Of a stretch of DNA of 64,000 nt, positions 43,171-52,989 are shown one piece after another. Source of the stretch: Arsenophonus sp052171895 (lineage in GTDB: Bacteria; Pseudomonadota; Gammaproteobacteria; Enterobacterales; Enterobacteriaceae). The position numbers were made by a program, and so were the translations under genes. The notes beneath the pieces are model-generated. The model was not told the origin of the DNA. It saw nothing but the letters and a program-made list of their open reading frames with translations, and did not search any database. Position 1 is the stretch's first letter. Each line of letters starts with the position of its first letter. The stretch is taken from contig JBQMRN010000001.1 in the NCBI GenBank assembly GCA_052171895.1, positions 310,001 through 374,000 of the forward strand, written 5' to 3'.

Positions 43171-44222
43171 GCTATGATAGTAAAGGTTTGTTGCTTTGCT
43201 TGCAGGTAAATTTTTATTTACCTCTGTATTTCAGTTCTTGTAGTTTCAAACAATCCTTTTAAGATCAGATAATTTGGTAAATAAAACGACCCTACCACCA
43301 TGGAATCTACTCAGCCATCTTTTTAATCAAGTGATATAACTGTTCATATTTTAAATATTGAATTCCTTACCAATAATTCTCTGATTATTCAACCTTATTA
43401 GGCGATGGTGAGTAATTTCATGCTTGCTGGAAAAAGTTTTGTATTAGCTTCATCCGAGTAAAGAATAGGACTGTTTATCGATGATCGGCTCAAGAAAACG
43501 CCATACAACCCTGCATTAAACTCTTCAAGAATTTCATCCATTACATTTTAACAGCCTGTCGATCCTCTGGCGATGAAGACAGCAATTCGTTCTTTTCTTT
43601 TATCTACTTCTCTCCTACGTTTTCTAGCTTTTCTATATAAGAAATAATGCTTTCCTTTAAAGAATTTATGGAAAATATTTTCTTTAGTTCAAAAATATCA
43701 GTCCGTACATTTATGTTGGGGGATGTGTCGCGGCTAAATCAAGGAAGCAGATGATGCCATTTAAACGCTGTTTTCAAATCAATGTCTGTTTGTTTTGCTG
43801 ACTCCTGTTCCTATAAAGTTAAGCTATTCAACATACATCGCAGATGATTAAACCATTTATCTTTATGATGTAGTTTTACCAGAGGGCACTTCCAGTAAAA
43901 TTGTTAAATGTTTTCCTGCAATTAAGGATTTTACAACGATATCGCTGTAACCCTAATGAATGTCCCCAGCGGACAACCTATTCTCTGTGAGAATATTGGG
44001 AGGATAAAGAGAAATGAGTTGTTTCAATGCATGAATTGACATCATGCGACAGATTATCAGTGATCTAACTAATGAGATGCAGCTTTACGACGTTGGGAGG
44101 AAGTGAGAAAAAAGTCTCTTTGATCTGTATGACTGTTTGCTTTTTTATGGCAACCTCTAGCAAAAATCCTTTAATAGGATAATGTAAAAGTAATGTTCTA
44201 CCAACAACTTTTCCAACATAGC
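43171..44222 (-). mobile_element. Full-length degraded IS1595-family element between dgkA and lexA relics
   Basis: Ends gctatgatagtaaagg and ttttccaacatagc, 1.05 kb, same internal landmarks as the other copies. - strand frames are broken. The left flank is just past dgkA, while the right flank begins inside the C-terminal domain of lexA, so the lexA 5' part was removed here. Confidence 0.85.
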
Positions 44223-44510
44223 CAGTATTTTATGTGCCTGGTGCTGATTTTATTGCGTGTTAATGGAATTTCTATGAAAATATTGAAATTTTAGATGGAA
44301 ATTTACTTGCTGTTAATAAAACTTAGAGATATAAGAATTGATAAATTATTATTTGCACGTATTGATAATGAAGTGACGCTTAAACGCTTCAAACAGGCAG
44401 GTAATAAAGTAGAATTAATTGCTAAAAATCATGAACTTAAGCTAATTATTCTAGATTTTCGGATACAAATCTTCACTATTAAAGGAGTAGCTATTGTGAT
44501 ATTATTCGTG
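44223..44510 (+). pseudogene. lexA: lexA (SOS repressor) C-terminal fragment
   Basis: Across frames: ADFILRVNGISMKI, LDGNLLAVNKT, RDIRIDKLLFARIDNEVTLKRFKQAGNKVELIAKNHELKLIILDFRIQIFTIKGVAI. LexA has [86 protein letters not shown]. The catalytic Ser (GISMK) and Lys (VTLKR) contexts are visible but in different frames, and the DNA-binding domain is gone. Order plsB-dgkA-lexA-zur matches E. coli; dinF and yjbJ are missing. Confidence 0.9.
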
Positions 44511-44708
44511 CCAGCAACTAATTTTAGTCAAATTTTTAGTCATTTTATCTTTAATTTTAGTTTAAGTAAATTTAGTTTAATTTATTAAAATGTTTTTTTT
44601 GGTGGTTTATTTTATTTTTAAATAATGCTTATTAAGCAAATTATTTTAAATTTTAATTACCTTTTATAAAGGTCGGTTTGTATGAACTTCTGGCTTTTAT
44701 ATCACTAT

Positions 44709-45194
44709 TTAACCTAAATAATATTTAGCTTTAACACTATTTTTCTCGATTTTGTAGCAGGATAAGCATAGCCCATGGCTTTCAAGAACAGTATGGAATA
44801 ATTGGAAACCAGTATGTTTAGTTAATTTTAAAATAGCAGTTTCTACTACTTGCCCATTACTTTCAGCAACACTACCGCAACTGTCACAAATTAGCATGAC
44901 TGAAGTATGTTTAAGATCCTCAAAATGATGACAAATAATATAGCTATTTATTGATTCTATCTTGTGAATAAAACCTTGTTCTAAGAGAAACTCCAGGCAA
45001 CGATAAATAGTTGGTGGTTTAGCTTTAGGTTCAGAAATTCTAAGTAGATCAAGTAAATCATAAGCACTAATAGCACAAGGTTGGGCTGCTATAAGCCGTA
45101 ATACTTGTTCTCTTTGTGGTGTTAACCGTACATTACGAGTTTGGCATATTTTCTTTGCCTGGGACAGTATTTTTTTCTGATCTTGCTTTATCAT
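44709..45194 (-). CDS. zur: Zinc uptake regulator Zur (Fur family)
   Basis: The 161 residues (E. coli 171) start at ATG 45194 with MIKQDQKKILSQAKKICQTRNVRLTPQREQVLRLI, a winged-helix DNA-binding domain. Zinc ligands sit at E. coli positions: C88, C103 and C106 (ICDSCG), C143 and C146 (GLCLSC). The His-rich tail of E. coli is shortened. It represses zinc-import genes when Zn is replete. An IS1595 lies 41 bases upstream of the start, and a Fur/Zur-type palindrome fills the gap, so it is probably autoregulated and read from a promoter partly made of IS sequence. The frame is intact while lexA next to it is destroyed. Confidence 0.94.
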   Translation of the reverse strand: MIKQDQKKILSQAKKICQTRNVRLTPQREQVLRLIAAQPCAISAYDLLDLLRISEPKAKPPTIYRCLEFLLEQGFIHKIESINSYIICHHFEDLKHTSVMLICDSCGSVAESNGQVVETAILKLTKHTGFQLFHTVLESHGLCLSCYKIEKNSVKAKYYLG

Positions 45195-45213
45195 GAATTA
45201 TCCTAATATGAAG

Positions 45214-45230
45214 ATCATTATCATAATGAT
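45214..45230. promoter_or_regulatory. Fur/Zur-type palindromic operator upstream of zur
   Basis: ATCATTA and TAATGAT flank a 3-base centre, a perfect palindrome resembling the repeated GATAAT unit of Fur boxes. It lies 20 bases upstream of the zur start and overlaps the proposed -10 element. Whether Zur or Fur binds is not decidable here. Confidence 0.55.
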
Positions 45231-45247
45231 ATTATGCTATGTTGGCA
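45219..45247 (-). promoter_or_regulatory. Hybrid zur promoter using an IS1595 end for its -35
   Basis: On the - strand TTGCCA lies within the IS1595 terminal repeat, and 17 bases later TATGAT falls in native DNA within the operator. No better pair is seen in the native 41 bases between the IS and the start codon. Confidence 0.5.
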
Positions 45248-46181
45248 AAGGTTGTTGGTAGAAATTCTTATACTGTATGAAGGATTTTAGCTACAGAGGG
45301 TTACCATGAAGAAGCAAACAGTCATCCAGATCAAAGAGACTCTTTCCTTATACTCCCTGACAACATAAACCTGCATCTCATTACTTGGCTCGGCGATAAT
45401 CTATCAATGATGTCGATTCATGCATTGAAGCAACTTATTCCACTGTATCCTGCCAATATCCTCACAGAGGATAAATTATCCGATGGGGACATTTATAGGG
45501 TTACAGAGATATCGTTGCAAAATCCAAGAATCCAAGATTGTAGGAAAACATTTAATAATCTTACTGGAAGTGTCCTCTGGTAAAACTATATCACAAGGAT
45601 AAATAGTTTAGTTATCTTCGATGTATCTTAAATAGCTTAACTTTACGGAAGTCAGCGAAACAAAGAGGTATTAATTTAAAAAAAGCGTTTAGATATGGCC
45701 TCACTGCTTCCTTGCTTCAGCGGCCACACCCAATAAAATGCACTAAGCGGTATTTGAAGTCGAGGAAATATTTTCCATGAATCCTTTAAAGGGAAGCGTT
45801 ATATCCCACATAGGAAAGGTAGAAAATTCAGGAAAGGAAGAAATAAAAGAAAGAACTAATCATGGTCTTAATCGCTCAAGATCGAGAGGGTCATCTGAGC
45901 GATGAGATTCTTGAAACTTTAATGTAGAGTGTTTTAGCTGTTTTCTTGAGCCTATCATCGATAAACAGTCCATTCTTTATTCGGATGGAAGTAAATGCTA
46001 GGAAACCTTTGCCAGCGAGTATGAAAATTACTAACTATCGCCTAATAAGATTGGATAATCAGAGAATTATTGCTAAGGACTTCCAGATTCAAACTGTGAA
46101 CAGTTATATCAGCTGATTAAAAAGATGGCTGAGTAGATTCCATGGTGTAGGGTCGGTTTATTTACTGAATTATCTGTTATG
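45236..46181 (+). mobile_element. IS1595-family element truncated at its 3' end by IS256
   Basis: Starts gctatgttggcaaagg. + strand pieces: MKKQTVIQIKETLS, CRKTFNNLTGSVLW, GLTASLLQRPHPIKCTKR, a RYIPHRKGRKFRKGRNKRKN-like stretch, MVLIAQDREGHLSDEILE, ETFASEYEITNYRLIRLDNQRIIAKDFQIQTVNSYIS and RWLSRFHGVGSVYLLNYLLW. This is the clearest copy for recognising the ISXO2-like transposase, including the zinc-ribbon and the NVNSY..LKGWL..F.GV block. The last tens of bases are replaced by the IS256. Confidence 0.9.
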
Positions 46182-47591
46182 GAACTTATTAGTAAATTTG
46201 GTGACGTATGGCGGTTTTAGGCTACGTTCCACTGTGATACTTCTTAAATCTGTTCTCTTCTCCATCCTTAAATTGGAGGTTGTTTATCACTAGGGTCACA
46301 GCAGGAAAATCCTCTTAGCAGATTCCAGCTTTTCTGACCAAACGGGAGCAAGTTTAAATAGCATTGAAAGGATTGTTTTTCTTGAAACACAGTTCTTCGC
46401 GTGTCGGCTTTATAGCCTCTCAGTGTCGCAAAAGCCAATTCAATTGGATTTGTCGTTCTTATTGACACTCTCAGTACGCTGAACGGGAATTCGTAGAATG
46501 CTGGCAGTTCTTCTTGATCTTTCTCCATGTTCTTCATCGCTGTAGGATATATCTCCGCTGAGAAGCTTGTCAATAAAATATCAATGGCGTTATTAGCGGC
46601 ATCACCGCTCTCTTCTGCTAACCCAGCCCCCTCCCTTGAAGCTCACCATTAACTTTCTGGTTGAATGCCTTTGGAGAGTGAAGCTAGTATATTAGCTGTT
46701 TTTTGTGCCTAACAGGAAGGGTTAGTGCTTTATGTCCAGAAATATCTTTCTTTATTGCATTCCAGAAATCAAGGGGATTGTCTCCAGTAGTAAGCCTAGG
46801 AAATACAGTTAAGCCAGATGCTCACAGGCGATTGATAAGTTCTGGCAAGTTTGCTTCTGACTCTCAATAAGCATCTTCTGGGGTAACTGCCTTTTACGTC
46901 GATCCTCAGTGATACCAATAATACCAGCAAGTAAAAGCGTATCATCTTGCCTGATAGGATTGTATATGCTATCGACTAAGAAATAAACGTAGCACATATC
47001 GTTTAAATGCCGCAGGCACCATTAGCTGTGTCCTTTACCATTACTGTTTCAGTCTGTTGCTGCTACTACAGAGAGCATGTGCTTTTCACTGAAAAGTACC
47101 CCTAGAGCTTTCTAAAAATCACCGGTGGGGATATGGCTCGCAGTTACAGCCATAGTAGCAACTCTTCGCCGATTTTTGCACGCTTCAAATAAGGCGGTAG
47201 CAACGAGCTATTGAAGCATATTCTGTTGCCGCTATGGTCCTTTGATCTTAGGCACTTTAATCTCAACATCGCCAATATCTATATAAGTTCGCTATTGGAA
47301 ATAACCGTTAATAACGACTGTATGACGCCTGTCGACAAGGTCTGCGTTTTTTCAGCATGTTGTTGCAGGATGCTTTTGAGCTCAGCTTCAACGGCGCTAA
47401 TTATAAGCTGCTTGGCATCATTACTGATAAGCGCATGCAAGAGATTATAGGTAATATCTGGTTTTGTAGATACCTGTAGGATAGACTTTTCATGGTATAT
47501 CATCTCTATCTTCTTGAAATCATCCATGAAATCAATCACCAGGATATGCCAGCATCTCTGAAACCCCACACTTAAGAAATAAACATAACTC
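46182..47591 (-). mobile_element. Full-length degraded IS256-family element
   Basis: Ends gaacttattag and cataactc, 1.41 kb. - strand pieces: ELPAFYEFPFSVLRVSIRTTNPIELAFATLRGYKADTRRTVFQEKQSF (46268-46573), MCYVYFLVDSIYNPIRQDD...IIGITEDRRK (46809-46997), and an N-terminal SAVEAELKSILQQHAEKTQT block. The left flank is IS1595 and the right flank is IS481, so it inserted into an already IS-filled site. Confidence 0.9.
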
Positions 47592-48128
47592 TTTTCCGGT
47601 GGCTGAACGTTTTTATAGACCAAAAGGTGGTCTATGAATTCTTTGTCATTTTTGTAAGAGTACCAGATGGATAGCCATGCGACATGCTCAGTTAAGATCA
47701 CCTAAGAAACATCGAGCATTGGCCGTCTTTTTAAGTCTTGTAAAAACGGATAAAAACTCATTGAGCGCTAGCGATCTATATCCTACGAAAAGATAACGTC
47801 GTGAAATTTCGTTTAGCATTTGTGAAATATATTCACATCTATGTGCAGATAAGCAGGCCCCTAGATTTTAAACCCTTTATGCTTCGGGTTAGGGGTGGTT
47901 TTCTCCTTCTTCCTGATTTCAGGTAAATTCCTCACTCCGTGCCTGCGTAAACAGTGATTTAGGCGAGATCGAGATACTACGGTGGTTCAGGAATTCGCGT
48001 ACGACTTGCCAGCACTTTTCCTCGAGAGGGGAAGGAAAAACATTTTCCGTAGGGAAACGGGTACGGCTTCCTGAGTAAGCGATAAGCGTCGTCGGCAAAT
48101 GATAGGGAATATGACTGTGCTCATTAAA
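47592..48128 (-). mobile_element. IS481-family element, 3' part, bordered by IS256 and IS1595
   Basis: On the - strand: SHIPYHLPTTL, EAVPVSLRKMFFLPL, a VVREFLNH block, PKHKGFKI, HIDVNIFHKC and NDKEFIDHLLVYKN. IS481 transposases read H(R/L)P.TLT..QE..V..LRK...LPLDDLL.V.REF(I/L)NP, then HIDVKYLPQM and TDNGKEFTDR. Stops throughout. The 5' part continues on the other side of the IS1595 at 49159. Confidence 0.8.
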
Positions 48129-49158
48129 TTTATGTTGGCAAAGGTTGTTGCTTTGCTCGCAGAACAATATGTAGGCACCTCTGTATTTTATTATTGTGGC
48201 TTCAAACAATCTTATTCAGGCAAGATAATTCACTAAATAAAACTACTCTACACCATGAAATTTATTCAGGCATTCTTTTAATAGGCTGATATAATTGTTC
48301 ACAGTTTAAATCTGGAAGTTCTTAGTAATAACTCTCTCAGTATACAACCTTATTAGGTGATGGTGAGTAATTTTATGCTCGCTGGCAAAGGTTTCGTACC
48401 ATTTATTTCCATCTCAGAAAAGAATAGACTTTTTATCGATAATCTGCTCAAGAAAACAGCTAAAACACTCTACATTAAACCTTCAAGAATCTCATCGCTC
48501 AGATGATCACCCTCCTCGATCTTTGGCGATGAAGACCGTAATTCGTTCTTTTCTTTTATTTCTTCATTTCCTGAATTTTCTACCTTTCCTATGTGGGATG
48601 ATATAACGCTTCCATTTAAAGGATTCAGGAAAATATTTCCTCGACTTCAAATACCGCTTAGTGCATTTTATTGTGTGTGGCCGCTGAAGCAAGGAAGCAG
48701 TGAGGCCATATCTAAACGCTTTTTTTAAATTAATACCTCTTTGTTTTGCTGACTTCCGTAAAGTTAAGCTATTTAAGATACATCGAAGATAACTAAACTA
48801 TTTATCCTTGTGATATAGTTTTACCAGAGGACACTTCCAGTAAGATTATTAAATGTTTTCCTGCAATCTGGGATTTTGCAACGATATCCCTGTAACCCTA
48901 TAAATGGTCCCCAGCGGATAACCTATTTTCTGTGAGAATATTTGCAGAATACATTGGAATAAGTTGCTTTAATGCATGAATCGACATCATTTGATAGATT
49001 ATCGCCGAGCCAAGTAATGAGATGCAGGTTTATGTTGGCAGGGAGTAAGGAAAGAGTCTCTTTGATCTGGATGACTTTTTGCTTTTTCATAGCAAACTCT
49101 GTAACTAAAATTCTTCATACAGATAATGATTTTTATCAACAACCTTTGCCAATATAGC
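48129..49158 (-). mobile_element. Full-length degraded IS1595-family element nested in IS481
   Basis: Ends tatgttggcaaagg and tttgccaatatagc, 1.03 kb. - strand landmarks as in other copies, including an intact-looking KGRKFRKxR region and NIFPESFKWKRYI-like remnants. It separates the two halves of an IS481. No clear target duplication remains. Confidence 0.87.
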
Positions 49159-49390
49159 CGATGATCAACATCATCTCGTTTTTGCCATTTCTAAAGAACA
49201 AAAACGGATATGCCATAAGGCTTAGGCAAGTAGACACGAGCTCTTTGTTGGCCTGAATAGCAGTACTAATTTTACGTATTGTAGTTGCCTGATGATGGAG
49301 CCTAATTATCATAATATTTTGCTCTCAACTATATCCATCAGTTGAGTAATCATTTTTCTATGAATAGGGCATGGCTAATTGTGCAACGAG
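49159..49390 (-). mobile_element. IS481-family element, 5' part
   Basis: The - strand gives IRLHHQATTIRKISTAIQANKELVSTCLSLMAYPFLFFRNGKN, corresponding to the helix-turn-helix N-terminus of IS481 transposases. Nucleotides align with the + oriented copy at 52.37-52.57 kb (shared AAGCCTTATGG and AAGATGAT contexts). Left terminus ill-defined. Confidence 0.7.
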
Positions 49391-49441
49391 GGTTTATATA
49401 TAAGAATTTAGTACAAAACAACTAGGCGTGTTACGAAATAC

Positions 49442-49954
49442 TCAATATCTTGCTAGGGATAGATGTTTTTGATGTTGTTTCTCTAGTATTATTTTTTGCT
49501 CGCGTGTTAATAATTTATAAAATTGGTTATATATGCGTGCCATTTGAATTTGTTGTTCAATAATGTCTTGAGCCAGTTTTTCTGCTGTTGCGCGAAAAGC
49601 GGCAACATCAAAAATATCTGCTGTCATCAAATTATGCAAAATTTCACGTTCTGGTTGCAAAACTTTATTTTTAAAGCTTTGTTGTCGTTGTGAAGCCATT
49701 AGATCACGCATATCCTGGCGTTGTCTTTCGCTTAATGTAATACCCCTTATTAAGGGAATAAATATATCATATGGATTACATAGCATATCTCTTGTTATAT
49801 TACGCTTAGAAATATGGCTGTAATATTCAACAGCCTGTGTTTTTTCGGCGGATTGTGATGTTGCTATACTAACATCCGTCGCTTCGGCTAAAGGTGTTGT
49901 TGAGCCAACAATAAATAGCGATGATGTAAGAGTTATCATTGCCCAGTAACGCAT
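49442..49954 (-). CDS. cpxP: Periplasmic Cpx regulator CpxP
   Basis: The 170 residues (E. coli 166) start MRYWAMITLTSSLFIVGSTTPLAEA, a signal peptide likely cut after about residue 25. The body keeps both LTxxQ-family motifs: GITLSERQRQDMRDLM and LLTREQKIILEKQHQKHL (E. coli GISLTEHQRQQMRDLM and LLTPEQQAVLNEKHQQRM). CpxP damps CpxA and escorts misfolded pilins to DegP. The segment between signal and first motif is longer and different from E. coli. It diverges from cpxRA across about 150 bases carrying a CpxR box, the standard feedback arrangement. The E. coli neighbour fieF is gone, replaced by IS481/IS1595. Confidence 0.9.
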   Translation of the reverse strand: MRYWAMITLTSSLFIVGSTTPLAEATDVSIATSQSAEKTQAVEYYSHISKRNITRDMLCNPYDIFIPLIRGITLSERQRQDMRDLMASQRQQSFKNKVLQPEREILHNLMTADIFDVAAFRATAEKLAQDIIEQQIQMARIYNQFYKLLTREQKIILEKQHQKHLSLARY

Positions 49955-50036
49955 TAATAATTTACTCCAACTATTTTAGATAAAAAAGTTATATTTTATA
50001 TAATATATATGTGGTTGAAAATTAGCGTCAGAGCGT

Positions 50037-50051
50037 GTAAAAGAACGTAAA
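50037..50051. promoter_or_regulatory. CpxR box between cpxP and cpxR
   Basis: GTAAA-AGAAC-GTAAA is a perfect match to the consensus GTAAA-N5-GTAAA. It lies about 55 bases before cpxR and 83 bases from cpxP, where both divergent promoters can be activated by CpxR. Confidence 0.88.
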
Positions 50052-50105
50052 GTCATGGCATCACGGCGATTCTTGTCGTATTTTTGCTCCTGGAGGATAT
50101 GACTA

Positions 50106-50801
50106 ATGCATAAAATCTTACTTGTTGATGATGACCGCGAACTGACTTCGCTGTTAAAAGAATTACTTGAAATGGAGGGCTTTAGTGTGATCATCGCCTA
50201 TGATGGCGAACAAGCATTAATACTTCTCGATTCAACAATTGATCTATTATTACTTGATATTATGATGCCCCAGAAAAATGGTATTGATACATTAAAAGAG
50301 ATACGCCGACAATATCAAATTCCTGTGATTATGTTAACTGCTCGCGGTAGTGATTTAGATCGCGTTCTTGGTTTGGAATTAGGCGCAGATGATTATTTAC
50401 CTAAACCATTTAATGACCGTGAATTAGTTGCACGTATACGAGCCTTGCTAAGGCGTTCAAACTGGAGTGAGCAAAGTCAGGATAATCTTAATCCGTCAAT
50501 TTGTCAGGTAGATGGTTTACAGTTAAATCCAGGACGACAAGAAGCAAGTTTTAATGGCAATGTTCTTGATCTTACTGGAACAGAATTCACTTTACTTTAT
50601 TTATTAGCACAACATCTTGGTCAGGTTGTTTCTCGTGAACATCTTAGCGAAGAGGTTTTAGGAAAACGTTTAACACCGTTTGATCGTGCTATTGATATGC
50701 ATATTTCAAATTTGCGGCGTAAATTACCTGAACGGACAGATGGATTGCTATGGTTTAAGACACTACGTGGAAGAGGATATTTGATGGTTTCAGCAACATG
50801 A
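50106..50801 (+). CDS. cpxR: Response regulator CpxR
   Basis: The 231 residues (E. coli 232) form an OmpR-type regulator. The receiver domain has the acidic pocket D8-D10, the phosphoacceptor Asp51 (LLLLDIMMP) and the Lys of LPKPFND. The C-terminal winged helix (about 135-228) has LTGTEFTLLYLLAQHLGQVVSREHL and DMHISNLRRKL. It is phosphorylated by CpxA on envelope stress and activates folding and protease genes. The start ATG 50106 follows GGAGG at about 9 bases. Its stop overlaps the cpxA start (ATGA), indicating translational coupling. Fully intact. Confidence 0.97.
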   Translation: MHKILLVDDDRELTSLLKELLEMEGFSVIIAYDGEQALILLDSTIDLLLLDIMMPQKNGIDTLKEIRRQYQIPVIMLTARGSDLDRVLGLELGADDYLPKPFNDRELVARIRALLRRSNWSEQSQDNLNPSICQVDGLQLNPGRQEASFNGNVLDLTGTEFTLLYLLAQHLGQVVSREHLSEEVLGKRLTPFDRAIDMHISNLRRKLPERTDGLLWFKTLRGRGYLMVSAT

Positions 50802-52168
50802 TAAATAGTTTGACAGCCAGGATATTTGCTATTTTTTGGTTTACGCTGGCTTTAGTTTTAATGTTGGTGTTGATGCTACCTAAACTTGATTCAAGGCAAA
50901 TTACACCGCTCTTAAAGAGCGAGTACCGTCAAGGTATTATGTTAGAACAGCACATAGAAGCTGAGTTAGCTGGTGACCCAATTAATGATCTTATGTGGTG
51001 GCGCCGGCTTTCTAATGCTATTCAAAAGTGGGGTCCTCCAGATCAGCATCTTATCATGGTAACCAGTGAAGGGCGGGTTATTGGCGCTATGCCAAATGAA
51101 ATGCAGATAATTCGTAATTTTATTGGACAATCAGATAATACAGATCATCCAAAAAAGAAAAAATATGGTAGGATTGAGATCTTAGGGCCATTTTCAATAC
51201 GTGATGGGGAAGATCATTATCAACTTTATTTGGTTCGTCCAGCTAGTAGTCCACAGTCCAATTTTATTAGTTTACTTTTTGATAGGCCTTTTTTATTGTT
51301 AGTTGCAACGATGTTAATTAGTGCCCCCTTGTTGTTATGGTTAGCATGGAGTTTAGCAAAACCCGCTAGAAAATTAAAAATGGCAGCAGATGATGTTGCT
51401 AATGGTAATTTACGTCAACACCCTGAGTTGGAATCTGGGCCCCAGGAATTTTTGGCGGTAGGAAATAGCTTTAATCAGATGATTAGTGCGTTAGAAGGGA
51501 TGGTTAGCGCGCAAAAACGAATGATTTCTGATATTTCCCATGAGTTACGCACTCCGTTAACACGGCTTCAATTAGCAACAGCATTATTACGCCGTCGACA
51601 TGGGGAGAGTAAAGAATTAGAACGGATTGAAACTGAAACGTTGCGTCTTGATGGTATGATTAATGATTTATTGGTATTGTCTCATAGCCAACATAAGAAT
51701 GAAATATTAAGACAAAATATTAAAGTTACCGATCTTTGGAATGATATTTTGGATAACGCCACTTTTGAAGCTGAACAAATGAATAAAATACTGAATGTTA
51801 CGGCTTCTCCTGGTGCTTGGGCGATTTATTGTAATCCTCCTGCATTAGGTAGTGCACTAGAAAATATTGTTCGAAATGCTTTATGTTATTCACATAATCG
51901 TATTGAAGTTGCATTTAAAGAAGAAAATCAAGGTATTTTGATTACGGTAGATGACGATGGCCCAGGGGTCTCAAAGGAAGATCGGGAAAAAATCTTTCGT
52001 CCATTTTATCGAACTGATGAAGCAAGAGATAGACAATCTGGTGGTACAGGTTTAGGGTTAGCTATTGTCGAAACTGCGGTTTTTCACCATAAAGGGTGGG
52101 TAAAAGCTTCTGATAGCCCATTAAGAGGACTAAGATTACAATTATGGTTACCGCTTCATGGACGTTAA
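50798..52168 (+). CDS. cpxA: Sensor histidine kinase CpxA
   Basis: The 456 residues (E. coli 457) span two membrane helices at about 8-28 and 164-186 around a periplasmic sensor domain. A HAMP linker (about 187-240) follows. The H box is MISDISHELRTPLTRLQLA with His248, as in E. coli. The ATP-binding lid has NIVRNALCYS, VDDDGPGVS, FRPFYR and GGTGLGLAIV. It autophosphorylates and passes phosphate to CpxR; CpxP inhibits it. It overlaps cpxR by four bases. The E. coli downstream genes yiiM and sodA are not seen; IS481 debris follows after about 170 bases. Confidence 0.97.
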   Translation: MINSLTARIFAIFWFTLALVLMLVLMLPKLDSRQITPLLKSEYRQGIMLEQHIEAELAGDPINDLMWWRRLSNAIQKWGPPDQHLIMVTSEGRVIGAMPNEMQIIRNFIGQSDNTDHPKKKKYGRIEILGPFSIRDGEDHYQLYLVRPASSPQSNFISLLFDRPFLLLVATMLISAPLLLWLAWSLAKPARKLKMAADDVANGNLRQHPELESGPQEFLAVGNSFNQMISALEGMVSAQKRMISDISHELRTPLTRLQLATALLRRRHGESKELERIETETLRLDGMINDLLVLSHSQHKNEILRQNIKVTDLWNDILDNATFEAEQMNKILNVTASPGAWAIYCNPPALGSALENIVRNALCYSHNRIEVAFKEENQGILITVDDDGPGVSKEDREKIFRPFYRTDEARDRQSGGTGLGLAIVETAVFHHKGWVKASDSPLRGLRLQLWLPLHGR

Positions 52169-52339
52169 TTGTTTTAAGTAAAAAGTGTTAAGTAGAGTTA
52201 ATTAATATTTTAAAGAGATTGTTTCTATAACTGATTGAAAAGTATATTTATATAGTAATAATTAGAAATTATATTTTTTAACGAAGATTAGGGTTCTTAT
52301 TAATTATAGATTTTTAGTCCAGGATCATTATATAGTCTC

Positions 52340-52989
52340 TTAGACTCTTGTCGCCACCCCATATTTATGGAAAGATGGCTACTGAGATATAGTTGAGGGT
52401 AAAATATCATGATGATGAGGCTCCTTCCCATCCTAAGATAACTATAAAACACCTAAAATCAGAGTTATTTTCAGGCCCACAAATACCCTGCATCTACTTT
52501 CACCAAGCCTTATGGTATATCCGAACTTCCATTGCTAAAGGCAAAAACAAGATGATATTGATGATCAGAGCCATATTTTCTCATTATTTGCCACCGACAC
52601 TATCGCCTTATTATCGCCAGCTCAGGAGAAGAGAAGCCGTAGTTGTTTTTCTGAGAAAAATGTTTTTCCCCTCTTGGAGGGGTTCTGTTGGTAGTCATTC
52701 GCAAATTTCTGAACCCTATTTTTATATCTCGATTTGGCCTTGATCGCTTTTTATGAGGCACGTGTGGGGAATTTGCGTGAAATCAGACAGGAAGAAGCAC
52801 AGAAAGGCTAAACATAAAGCGTTTAAAATTTATGAGCCGAGTTCTCTTTTGCACGTAAATATGAAATATCTTCCACAAATACTAAATGAAAGTTCATGAT
52901 CTTATCTTTTCGTTGGTATAAAATAGATCAATGCCCCTCGCGATGGGTTTTTATTCATCTTTAAAATGTAGCATGTTCTTGGTGGGTGG
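52340..52989 (+). mobile_element. IS481-family element, 5' part, cut by IS91
   Basis: + strand pieces in order: MMRLLPILR-type N-terminus, TKPYGISELPLLKAK, HYLPPTLSP, AVVVFLRKMFFP, a VIRKFLNPIF block, KHKAFKIYEPSSLLHVNMKYLPQILNES and YLFVGIK-INAPRDGFLFIF. IS481 transposases read KHKAFKxYEPGFVHIDVKYLPQM...RRYLFVAIDRATRWVY. The 3' part with the last acidic residue is absent; IS91 begins at about 52990. Confidence 0.82.

Noticed and set aside
47279..47701. 140-residue open frame on the - strand
   Set aside because: It runs across the IS481/IS256 junction, joining pieces of two transposases; a chance fusion without its own start signal.
52393..52743. 116-residue open frame on the + strand
   Set aside because: Part of the frameshifted IS481 transposase; the family motifs lie in changing frames.
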